From: Streptomyces aurantiogriseus
Lineage (GTDB): Bacteria; Actinomycetota; Actinomycetes; Streptomycetales; Streptomycetaceae
Assembly: GCF_014649375.1 (NCBI RefSeq)
Contig: NZ_BMSX01000001.1
Coordinates: 372,001-436,000 of the forward strand
Direction: 5' to 3'
DNA: 64,000 bases
Shown: piece after piece, positions 1-6,439 of the stretch
Numbering within the stretch: position 1 is the stretch's first letter
Layout of the letters: each line of letters starts with the position of its first letter
Position numbers and translations under genes: made by a program
The notes under the pieces: model-generated
What the model was told of the DNA's origin: nothing
Seen by the model: only the letters and a program-made list of their open reading frames with translations
The model's database searches: none

Positions 1-322
1 ACACCTGTTCGGCGGGGTCGTCCCCGTGCGCGTCGGCCTCGGCCCGCACGTCGGTCTGCGGATCCCGCGGTGTCTCCCGGGCGGCGCTCCCGGCGGCGAT
101 CGCGAGATGCCGGACCGTCGTCATGAGGTACGCGGGGACGTTGTCGATCTCGTGCCCCGCGGACAGCCTCCGCCACACCCGGAAGTGCGCCTCGGCGACG
201 AGGTCCTCGGCGACCCAGGTGTTCCTGGTGAGCGAGCGCGCGTACGCGACGAGCCGAGGCTGCTGCTCCTCGTAGATCCGGGCGTACTCGGCGGTGGAAC
301 CGGGGGTGGAACCAGCGTTCAT
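1..322 (-). CDS. ECF-type RNA polymerase sigma factor, N-terminal part (cut by window edge)
   Basis: The reverse strand reads from an ATG at 322 through about 107 codons to the window edge without a stop. The product starts MNAGSTPGSTAEYARIYEEQ and has the region-2 pattern of ECF sigma factors: an aromatic/Arg stretch (RLVAYARSLTRN), then DLVAEAHFRVWRRL, then AYLMTTVRHLA. Region 4 lies outside the window, as does any anti-sigma partner. A CTGGAG motif about 12 nt upstream may be the ribosome binding site. The gene is divergent from the SsgA-like gene. The family assignment is good; the regulon is unknown. Confidence 0.82.
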   Translation of the reverse strand, partial: MNAGSTPGSTAEYARIYEEQQPRLVAYARSLTRNTWVAEDLVAEAHFRVWRRLSAGHEIDNVPAYLMTTVRHLAIAAGSAARETPRDPQTDVRAEADAHGDDPAEQV

Positions 323-365
323 GGCAGCAACGCTCCAGTTGCCTGCGAAGGAGGGGAGTTTCAGG

Positions 366-386
366 TTTGTCAGCGTAGATGACAAA
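366..386. promoter_or_regulatory. Inverted repeat between divergent ECF sigma and SsgA-like genes
   Basis: TTTGTCA and its exact complement TGACAAA form 7-bp arms around a 7-nt spacer. The dyad lies about 45 bp upstream of the ECF start and 110 bp upstream of the SsgA-like start, so a regulator here could act on both genes. Its identity cannot be read from the sequence. Confidence 0.4.
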
Positions 387-498
387 ACTTTCAACTACAG
401 TTCCGGCGGCCCGAGAAAGTGACTCAGGTCACACCGATTGCTCTCGTCGGTCGCGTAATGCACGGCCCTCCGCACGGTCGAGAAAGGCATACCGGCAC

Positions 499-927
499 AT
501 GAATCGGAGACCGACCGTGCACATCACCCTGGACCAGCCCATGGGCGCCCGTCTGATCACCCGTGACCAGGAGGTCGCGGTGCCCGTCACCCTGCGCTGC
601 ACGTCCGACGACCCGCTCGCCGTGCAGTTCGTGTTCCCGGGCTGCGCCACGCTCGACGGCGAGAGGGCGACCTGGATGTTCGCCCGCACGCTCCTGGAGG
701 AGGGGCTGGTCGCGCCGTCCGGTGTGGGCGCCGTGCACATCTGGCCGTGCGGGCCGTCCCACACGATCGTGGAACTCCACGCGGCGGAGGGCGTGGCCAT
801 GATCCGCTTCGACTCCGCCGCGCTCCACCGCTTCCTGCTGCGGTCGTACACCGTGACCGAACCGGCCGACGAGTTCCTCGGCCCGGCCCTGGACCGGGGC
901 CTCGCCGCGCTGCTCGACGGCGTATGA
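499..927 (+). CDS. SsgA-like sporulation/cell-division protein (SALP family)
   Basis: A 142-aa protein with the family pattern: an N-terminal VHITLDQPMGARLI, then VPVTLRCTSDDPLAVQFVF, a central WMFARTLLEEGL and a C-terminal DFLLRSYTVTEP-like segment (here HRFLLRSYTVTEPADEF). SALPs are small actinomycete proteins that steer septum placement and peptidoglycan remodelling during sporulation, for example SsgB recruiting FtsZ. I chose the ATG at 499 because it gives normal family length and has GAGAAAGG upstream; the open frame extends further 5' without conserved residues. Which SALP subfamily this is cannot be decided by eye. The stop codon lies inside a 24-bp tandem repeat. Confidence 0.85.
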   Translation: MNRRPTVHITLDQPMGARLITRDQEVAVPVTLRCTSDDPLAVQFVFPGCATLDGERATWMFARTLLEEGLVAPSGVGAVHIWPCGPSHTIVELHAAEGVAMIRFDSAALHRFLLRSYTVTEPADEFLGPALDRGLAALLDGV

Positions 928-978
928 GCCACCTTGCTCGACGGCGTATGAGCCACCTTCCTCGACGGCGTATGAGCC
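911..978. repeat. 24-bp tandem repeat spanning the SsgA-like stop codon
   Basis: A 24-bp unit around CTCGACGGCGTATGAGCC occurs at 911 and 935 and, with a few changes, at 959 (about 2.8 copies). Copy 1 encodes the last residues and TGA stop of the SsgA-like protein; the later copies repeat the same end downstream of the stop. This looks like slipped-strand duplication of a gene terminus. Confidence 0.85.
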
Positions 979-998
979 GCGCCGCCGGCCGGGGACGC

Positions 999-1796
999 TC
1001 AGCGCCGAGGAGGCTGGAGCCCCAGCACCCGGTCCTTCAGGGCCGGGAACTGCTCCCGGGTCGTCGCGACCTTCGACGGGTCGAGGTCCACCGTGAGGAC
1101 CTCCTCGCCGGAGCCTGCCTCCGCGAGCACCTCGCCCCACGGATCCACCACGATCGAGTGACCCGCCTGCGGAACTCCCGCATGCGTCCCGGCCGTTCCA
1201 CACGCGAGCACGAACGCCTGGTTCTCGACCGCCCGCGCCTGGGCCAGCAGCGTCCAGTGCGACCGGCGGCGCTCCGGCCAGCCCGCCGGGACGACCAGGG
1301 TCTCGGCGCCGGCGTCGACGAGACCGCGGAAGAGTTCGGGGAAACGGAGGTCGTAGCAGGTGGCCAGACCGAGAGTCGTCCCGGGGAGCCGTACCGTCAC
1401 CAGTTCGCGCCCCGCGCCCATCAGGACGGCCTCGCCCTTGTCGAAGCCGAAGCGGTGGATCTTGCGGTAGGCGGCGGCCAGCTCACCGGAGGGGGAGAAG
1501 ACGAGAGACGTGTTGTAGAGGGGACCGTCGGGGTCTCGCTCGGGGATCGAGCCCGCGTGCAGCCATACGCCCGCGTCGCTCGCGGCCTTGGCCATGGCCT
1601 CGTAGGTGGGCCCTTCCAGCGGCTCGGCCTCACTGCCGAACTCCTCGTAGGCGAACGCCCCGGTCGTCCACAGCTCCGGAAGCACCACGAGGTCGGCGGA
1701 ACCGGCCTGCTCACGCACCAGCGAGGCGACCCGCACCCGCCGCGCTTCGACCGATTCGCCCTCTTCCACGGCGATCTGGATCAGAGACGCGCGCAC
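999..1796 (-). CDS. Carbon-nitrogen hydrolase (nitrilase superfamily amidase)
   Basis: A 265-aa enzyme hydrolysing a non-peptide C-N bond. The catalytic triad is visible: Glu41 in VVLPELW, Lys112 in YRKIHRFGF and Cys147 in LATCYDLRFPELFR. Length and motifs fit the omega-amidase/YafV-like branch (2-oxoglutaramate or related amides), but the substrate cannot be fixed from sequence. I chose the GTG at 1796 (MRASLIQIA) because the fold begins there; the frame runs upstream to 1841 without conserved residues. It is convergent with the SsgA-like gene, separated only by repeats. Confidence 0.85.
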   Translation of the reverse strand: MRASLIQIAVEEGESVEARRVRVASLVREQAGSADLVVLPELWTTGAFAYEEFGSEAEPLEGPTYEAMAKAASDAGVWLHAGSIPERDPDGPLYNTSLVFSPSGELAAAYRKIHRFGFDKGEAVLMGAGRELVTVRLPGTTLGLATCYDLRFPELFRGLVDAGAETLVVPAGWPERRRSHWTLLAQARAVENQAFVLACGTAGTHAGVPQAGHSIVVDPWGEVLAEAGSGEEVLTVDLDPSKVATTREQFPALKDRVLGLQPPRR

Positions 1797-1992
1797 ACTA
1801 CCACCGTCCTGGCATTCGAGCGGTCCACACGGGCTTCCCACACGGGCCTACGATCGTCACACGAAAGCACTGCCGGGGTGCCTCACAGCAGCGTAACTTA
1901 GCGTTTCAAGACACCCGCCGACAGCCACCTCCCGCTGGCAACGCCGCCACCACCTGCCCGCCCGTGTACCGACCGCCGAGGGGTCCCGTTCC

Positions 1993-2817
1993 GTGAGTCT
2001 GCATCCCACCCTCCAGCCCTACGCCGACGCCTGGACCCATTCCATCGAAGCGATATCCGAGCTGGTGCAGCCGCTGGTGGAGGCGGACTGGAACCGCCGG
2101 ACGCCCTGCCCGGGCTGGTCGGTGCGCGACATCGTGTCCCATGTCATCGGGCTGGACTGCGAGATGTACGGCGACCCGCGGCCCATCCACTCCCTCCCGC
2201 GCGACCTCTTCCACGTCACCACCGACCTCCAGCGCTACATAGAGGTGCAGGTCGACGTCCGCCGGCACCACACGGCACCGGAGATGACGTCCGAGCTGGA
2301 GTACACGATCATCCGCCGCAACCGCCAGCTGCGGAACGAGTCGCGCGACCCGGGCACCAAGGTGCGCGGCCCCCTCGGCACCGAGCTCACCCTCGAGGAG
2401 TCCATGCGCAGCCACGCGTTCAACGTGTGGGTGCACGAGCAGGACCTGCGCACCGCCCTCGGCCGCCCCGGCAACCTCGACTCCCCCGGCGCCCACGTCG
2501 CCCGCGATGTCCTCCTCGCCGAACTGCCCGCCGTCGTCGCCGAGAAGGCCGACGCCCCGCGCAGCTCCGCGATCGTCTTCGACGTCCACGGGCCCGTCGA
2601 GTTCCTGCGCACGATCCGCGTCGACATCCAGGGCCGCGGCACCCTCGAAACAGCCCCCGCCCTCGGCCCGGCCGCCGCCTTCACCCTCGACTGGGAGACG
2701 TACGTCCGCCTCGCCTGCGGCCGCGTCACCCCGGAGGCGGCCGCAGACCGGGTGAAGGCGGAGGGGGAACCGGAGCTGACGGCGGCGATCCTGCGGAACT
2801 TCAAGGTGACGAAGTAG
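1993..2817 (+). CDS. Maleylpyruvate isomerase-like mycothiol-dependent enzyme
   Basis: A 274-aa protein with the DinB-like four-helix N-terminal domain of the actinobacterial mycothiol-dependent maleylpyruvate isomerase family: CPGWSVRDIVSHVIGLDCEM near residues 35-55 gives the first metal-binding His, and the later RSHAFNVWVHEQDLR segment supplies further family residues. A C-terminal sterol-carrier-like domain follows. In this family the fold joins mycothiol or another thiol to an electrophile using a bound metal; many paralogues have no known substrate, and none can be assigned here. Start is GTG at 1993. Confidence 0.75.
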   Translation: MSLHPTLQPYADAWTHSIEAISELVQPLVEADWNRRTPCPGWSVRDIVSHVIGLDCEMYGDPRPIHSLPRDLFHVTTDLQRYIEVQVDVRRHHTAPEMTSELEYTIIRRNRQLRNESRDPGTKVRGPLGTELTLEESMRSHAFNVWVHEQDLRTALGRPGNLDSPGAHVARDVLLAELPAVVAEKADAPRSSAIVFDVHGPVEFLRTIRVDIQGRGTLETAPALGPAAAFTLDWETYVRLACGRVTPEAAADRVKAEGEPELTAAILRNFKVTK

Positions 2818-2849
2818 GGCATTCAGACACAAGAGGTACCTTTACGGAA

Positions 2850-2880
2850 CGGGCCCGTCGTGAGTGTCACGACGGGCCCG
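2850..2880. terminator. Bidirectional terminator hairpin
   Basis: A perfect 14-bp stem (CGGGCCCGTCGTGA, loop GTG, then its complement) lies between the ends of the convergent isomerase-like and DD-transpeptidase genes. Confidence 0.85.
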
Positions 2881-2900
2881 CTGCGTGTGCTGTTCCGGCG

Positions 2901-3806
2901 TCAGGCGATCTTCGCGTAGCCGAAGTTGATGAGCTTCTTCACGTCCGTCGTGCGGTTGGCCGCCGAGGAGGAGGTGAGGACGGTGCCCATGACCGACTTG
3001 CCGTTGAGCGTGGCGGCGAAGACGAGGGCGTACTTGGCCTCGGTGCCGGAACCGGTCTTGATGCCCAGGGTGCCGTTCCAGCCGAGCAGGGTGTTGGTGT
3101 TGACCCACGGTGCCATCGTGCGGGTCGCACCGGTGCTCGTCTTCGTCTTCGCCGTGTACGACTTGGTCTTCACGACGGACTTGAAGGTGGTGCTCTTCAT
3201 CGCGCTGCGGGCGAGGAGTGTCAGGTCCTTCGCCGACGAGTAGTTCGACCCGTTGCTGATGCCGTCGAACGAGTCGAAGTGCGTGTTCGTCATGCCGAGG
3301 CTCTTGGCCATGTTGTTCATCTTGGCGATGAAGTTCTTGGTGCGGGCCGAGACCGTCGTACCGGTACCGAACTTGTCGGCGAGGGCCATCGCAGCGTCGC
3401 AGCCGGACGGCAGCATCAATCCGTACAGCAGCTGACGGACGGTGACCTTGTCACCGACGATAAGGCGGGCCGTCGAGGGGTAGCCCTTGGCGACCATGTA
3501 GTTGCTGACATCCCTCTTGATCGTGACCGGAGCGTCCAGGTTCAGGTTGGCCTGCGACAGCACCACCTTCGCGGTCATGATCTTCGTGGTGGAAGCGGTG
3601 AGCCTGTGCGTGTCGGCGTACTTGGCGTAGAGCGCCTTGCCCGTGGCGCCGTTCATCACGAACCCGCTCTTGGCCGTGATCGTGGGCACCGCGACAGCAG
3701 CCTGCGCGGGCGCCGCGGTGAGGGCACCGGCGGCGAGCACTGCGCCAGTCGTCACGACGACGGCTGCGGCCCTGCGGACACGGAAGCCCTTGGTGGCGGT
3801 TATCAA
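2901..3806 (-). CDS. Secreted D-alanyl-D-alanine carboxypeptidase/transpeptidase, K15 type (S11)
   Basis: Low-molecular-weight penicillin-binding protein acting on peptidoglycan stem peptides outside the membrane. All active-site motifs are visible: Ser72-Thr-Thr-Lys75, Ser134-Gly-Cys136 and Lys250-Thr-Gly252. Cys in the SxN position and the motif spacing match the Streptomyces K15 DD-transpeptidase. A signal peptide (RRAAAVVVTTGAVLAAGALTAAPAQAA) precedes the domain. The start is uncertain: I take TTG at 3806, which has GGGG 9 nt upstream and yields a 301-aa precursor close to K15 length; the frame is open up to an ATG at 3890. Confidence 0.9.
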   Translation of the reverse strand: MITATKGFRVRRAAAVVVTTGAVLAAGALTAAPAQAAVAVPTITAKSGFVMNGATGKALYAKYADTHRLTASTTKIMTAKVVLSQANLNLDAPVTIKRDVSNYMVAKGYPSTARLIVGDKVTVRQLLYGLMLPSGCDAAMALADKFGTGTTVSARTKNFIAKMNNMAKSLGMTNTHFDSFDGISNGSNYSSAKDLTLLARSAMKSTTFKSVVKTKSYTAKTKTSTGATRTMAPWVNTNTLLGWNGTLGIKTGSGTEAKYALVFAATLNGKSVMGTVLTSSSAANRTTDVKKLINFGYAKIA

Positions 3807-4032
3807 CTGAAATACCCCGATTACGTCGAATGCCCCTACGGTGCGGCCGAGTTGGAGGGGAAAGCAGATGGGGCCGCATGTGTGTGACACGTAGGTAGCA
3901 CAGAAGGTTGTGCGTCCGCTGCGAGAAATTTCTCAACCGCCTCTCCTGTCCCACCTCCCGGTGATCTTCGTCCCTCCGACGGCCCCTTCCAGGTCCGCAT
4001 GGTGGACGCCGCAGCCTCATGCGTACGTGTTG

Positions 4033-4048
4033 TATCTATCCTGTGGAC
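4033..4048 (+). promoter_or_regulatory. Possible -10 element for a leaderless GntR transcript
   Basis: TATCTA/TATCCT-like hexamers at 4033-4042 end about 7 nt before the ATG at 4049, and there is no Shine-Dalgarno sequence. This spacing would make the message leaderless. No convincing -35 was found. Confidence 0.3.
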
Positions 4049-4711
4049 ATGCCATCCGCCCCGACCGTCCCGCTCAAGCAGCCGCCCGCCGCCGACCGTG
4101 TCTACGCCCACGTCAAACAGGGTGTCCTGGACCGCCGTTACGAGGGCGGCACGCTTCTCACCGAGGGCGAGCTCGCCGAGACCGTCGGGGTCTCCCGTAC
4201 TCCGGTGCGGGAGGCGCTGCTGCGGCTCGAGGCGGAGGGGCTGATCAAGCTCTATCCGAAGAAGGGCGCGCTGGTCCTGCCGGTGTCCGCGCAGGAGATC
4301 GCGGACGTGGTGGAGACCCGGCTGCTGGTGGAGGAGCACGCGGCGCGCAAGGCCGTACCGGCACCGCCGGGGCTCCTCGAGCGGCTGGAGGAGCTGCTCG
4401 CGCGGCAGAAGGCGCAGGCCGCCGCCGGTGACCTGGCCGGGGCAGCGGTCACCGACCGCTGCTTCCACGCCGAGATCGTCCGCAGCGGCGGGAACGAGAT
4501 CCTGTCCCGGCTCTACGACCAACTGCGCGACCGGCAGCTGCGGATGGGCGTCGCCGTCCTGCACTCCCACCCCGACCGGATCGCCAAGACCCTCGTCGAG
4601 CACGAGGAGATCCTCGAGGCGTTGCGCGCCGGTGACACGGAGGCAGCCGTCGGGATCGTCCACCGGCACGTCGGCTGGTTCTCGCATCTGGCGCGGGGGG
4701 AGGTCCGATGA
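4049..4711 (+). CDS. GntR-family transcriptional regulator, FadR subfamily
   Basis: A 220-aa regulator with an N-terminal winged helix (ADRVYAHVKQGVLDRRY, then the recognition region VSRTPVREALLRLEAEGLI) and a C-terminal all-helical FCD domain carrying the metal/ligand residues Asp...His (TDRCFHAEIV, then LVEHEEILEAL and HRHVGWF). FCD proteins bind small carboxylates and usually repress adjacent genes. Its stop overlaps the start of the MFS transporter (ATGA), so the transporter is the obvious target and the ligand probably its cargo. ATG 4049 was preferred to an upstream in-frame start at 4019. Confidence 0.9.
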   Translation: MPSAPTVPLKQPPAADRVYAHVKQGVLDRRYEGGTLLTEGELAETVGVSRTPVREALLRLEAEGLIKLYPKKGALVLPVSAQEIADVVETRLLVEEHAARKAVPAPPGLLERLEELLARQKAQAAAGDLAGAAVTDRCFHAEIVRSGGNEILSRLYDQLRDRQLRMGVAVLHSHPDRIAKTLVEHEEILEALRAGDTEAAVGIVHRHVGWFSHLARGEVR

Positions 4712-6066
4712 CGCGGGGGAAGCCGGGGAGTCCGGGGAAGCCGGGGGTACCGGGAGAGCCGGGGAGGCAGGGGAGCAACTCCACCCTTCCGGGGGATCCG
4801 CCGGGCGGACGGCGAGCTGTCGCCGTCTGGGGGATCGGTGTCTCCGTCTACTTCGTCGCCGTCATCTTCCGCACGTCGCTGGGGGTGGCGGGCCTCGACG
4901 CCGCCGACCGCTTCCATGTGAACGCCTCGGCCCTGTCCACCTTCTCCATCCTCCAGCTGCTGGTGTACGCGGGCATGCAGATACCGGTCGGCCTGCTGGT
5001 CGACCGGCTCGGTACGAAGAAGATGCTGGGCATCGGCGTCGTGCTCTTCACGGCCGGCCAGCTCGGGTTCGCGTTCTCGCCCTCGTACGGCATGGCGCTG
5101 GCCTCGCGGGCGCTGCTCGGGTGCGGGGACGCGATGACGTTCATCAGCGTGCTGCGGCTCGGGACGCGGTGGTTCCCCGCCCGGCGTGGGCCGCTGGTCG
5201 CGCAGTTCGCGGGGCTGGCGGGGATGGCGGGCAACCTCGTTTCCACGCTGGTGCTGGCGCGGTTGCTGCACGGCGTGGGGTGGACGGCCGCGTTCGCCGG
5301 GAGCGCGGCGGCGGGCGTGGTCGTACTGGTGCTGCTTCTGCTGTTCCTGAAGGACCACCCCGAGGGGCACGAGCCCGAGCCCTTCCCGCACCGGGGCTCC
5401 GCGTACGTACGGCGGCAGATCGTCGCGTCCTGGCGGGAGCCGGGGACGCGGCTGGGGCTGTGGGTGCACTTCACCACCCAGTTCCCGGCGATGGTGTTCC
5501 TGCTGCTGTGGGGGCTGCCGTTCCTCGTCGAGGCGCAGGGACTCAGCCGGGCCACGGCCGGCGAGCTGCTGACGCTGGTCGTCCTGTCCAACATGGTCGT
5601 CGGGCTCGTGTACGGGCAGGTCGTCGCCCGGCACCACGAGGCGCGGCTGCCGCTCGCCCTGGGGACCGTCGGGGCGACGGCCTTGCTGTGGGCTTCCGTG
5701 CTGGTGTATCCCGGTGAGCGGGCGCCGATGTGGCTGCTGGTCGTGCTGTGCACGGTGCTCGGTGCCTGTGGGCCCGCCTCGATGATCGGCTTCGACTTCG
5801 CGCGGCCGGCCAATCCGCCCGAGCGGCAGGGGACCGCCTCCGGGATCACCAACATGGGTGGTTTCGTCGCCTCCATGACGACGCTCTTCGCGATCGGCGT
5901 GCTGCTGGACGCGACCGGGGACGACTATCGGGTCGCCTTCTCCGCGGTGTTCGTCCTGCAGGCGCTCGGGGTGAGTCAGATCCTGCGGTTGCGGAGGCGG
6001 ACGGCTCGGCGGGAGCGGGAGCGGTTGATTGCGAGTCGGGTTTCTTCCGTGCACGTTCCTGTTTGA
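4708..6066 (+). CDS. MFS transporter with a collagen-like N-terminal tail
   Basis: A 452-aa major facilitator with about 12 membrane segments beginning near residue 35 (VAVWGIGVSVYFVAVIF), and the inter-helix motif PVGLLVDRLGTKK of the family. Metabolite/proton symport or export is likely; the substrate is unknown. It overlaps the GntR gene by 4 nt and is translationally coupled to it. The cytosolic tail before helix 1 consists of Gly-X-Y triplets (GKP GSP GKP GVP GEP GRQ GSN), written in DNA as near-identical 9-bp units. If translation began further in, the tail would be lost, but the ATG at 4708 is the coupled one. Confidence 0.88.
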   Translation: MTRGKPGSPGKPGVPGEPGRQGSNSTLPGDPPGGRRAVAVWGIGVSVYFVAVIFRTSLGVAGLDAADRFHVNASALSTFSILQLLVYAGMQIPVGLLVDRLGTKKMLGIGVVLFTAGQLGFAFSPSYGMALASRALLGCGDAMTFISVLRLGTRWFPARRGPLVAQFAGLAGMAGNLVSTLVLARLLHGVGWTAAFAGSAAAGVVVLVLLLLFLKDHPEGHEPEPFPHRGSAYVRRQIVASWREPGTRLGLWVHFTTQFPAMVFLLLWGLPFLVEAQGLSRATAGELLTLVVLSNMVVGLVYGQVVARHHEARLPLALGTVGATALLWASVLVYPGERAPMWLLVVLCTVLGACGPASMIGFDFARPANPPERQGTASGITNMGGFVASMTTLFAIGVLLDATGDDYRVAFSAVFVLQALGVSQILRLRRRTARRERERLIASRVSSVHVPV

Positions 6067-6092
6067 CTGGGCCGGTGTTGGTCTGGGCGTTA

Positions 6093-6164
6093 CTGGGGGC
6101 TCCGCCCCCAGACCCCCGTTTCGGCCCTGAACGGGCCTCGTCCTCAAACGCCGGACGGGCTGGA
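6093..6164. repeat. Dispersed streptomycete intergenic repeat with hairpins (likely terminator)
   Basis: CTGGGGGC, loop TCC, GCCCCCAG (6093-6111) forms an 8-bp GC hairpin directly after the MFS stop. A second small stem GGCCC/GGGCC lies at 6123-6136, followed by TCAAACGCCGGACGGGCTGG (about 6144-6163). This combination recurs between genes in many Streptomyces genomes and probably ends MFS transcription. Confidence 0.7.
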
Positions 6165-6248
6165 TTTACGTGCCCTTCGCCGAAAAGCCGACACCGAATG
6201 GGCTGATTCACCCAGGTCCGCCCACAAGGAACGGACCACCAAAACCGG

Positions 6249-6278
6249 TTGCCCGCACGGTCGTTCGACCTCTACCGT
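6249..6278 (+). promoter_or_regulatory. Promoter of the tRNA-like leader
   Basis: TTGCCC (6249-6254), an 18-bp spacer and TACCGT (6273-6278) match a vegetative -35/-10 pair. The predicted start, A6286, is two bases before the first cloverleaf, as for tRNA promoters. Seen in sequence; activity is inferred. Confidence 0.55.
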
Positions 6279-6287
6279 CTGGCCCAT

Positions 6288-6358
6288 CGACGTGTAGCTC
6301 AACAGCAGAGCACCGGGCTGCAGACCCGGAGGGCGCGGGGGCGGCACCCGCCACGTCG
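6288..6358 (+). ncRNA. tRNA-like element 1 (71-nt cloverleaf, anticodon position GCA)
   Basis: Folds as a class I tRNA with every arm of normal size. The acceptor stem is CGACGTG/CACGTCG (7 bp). TA at positions 8-9 is followed by the D stem GCTC/GAGC with loop AACAGCA. The anticodon stem is CCGGG/CCCGG with loop CTGCAGA. The variable loop is AGGGC, and the T stem is GCGGG/CCCGC with loop GGCGGCA. It departs from true tRNAs in lacking the D-loop GG and the TTCGA T-loop, so the usual elbow contacts would be missing, and no CCA end is encoded at the right place. It is therefore a mimic rather than a clear tRNA-Cys. Confidence 0.75.
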
Positions 6359-6364
6359 GATCCA

Positions 6365-6435
6365 CGACGTGTAGCTCAGCAGCAGAGCACCGGGCTCGAG
6401 ACCCGGAGGGCACGGGGGCGGAACCCGTCACGTCG
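6365..6435 (+). ncRNA. tRNA-like element 2 (71-nt cloverleaf, anticodon position CGA)
   Basis: A second copy 6 nt after the first, with identical acceptor, D and anticodon stems. The differences support the fold: the T stem is ACGGG/CCCGT instead of GCGGG/CCCGC, a compensatory G-C to A-U change, while the other changes fall in loops (D loop AGCAGCA, anticodon loop CTCGAGA, T loop GGCGGAA). The CGA anticodon would mean serine, but the 5-nt variable loop excludes a normal tRNA-Ser. Its 3' end is only 4 nt before the ATG at 6440. It may control translation, be cut out by tRNA-processing enzymes, or bind the downstream protein. Confidence 0.75.
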
Positions 6436-6439
6436 GCTT

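Noticed and set aside
4513..6147. Long open frame (544 aa) opposite the GntR/MFS genes
   Set aside because: Pro/Arg/His-rich composition and third-position pattern of an antisense shadow in high-GC DNA; it has no start context or conserved motif.
6288..6435. Two functional tRNA genes, tRNA-Cys(GCA) and tRNA-Ser(CGA)
   Set aside because: The T loops lack TTCGA, the D loops lack GG, and a serine tRNA needs a long variable arm. No CCA end or separate terminator is present, and the second copy abuts an ATG. They are better described as tRNA-like elements.
6170..6439. N-terminal extension of the 772-aa protein through the tRNA-like elements
   Set aside because: The frame is open by GC bias only; it would translate structured RNA showing compensatory base-pair change, and the promoter starts inside this segment.
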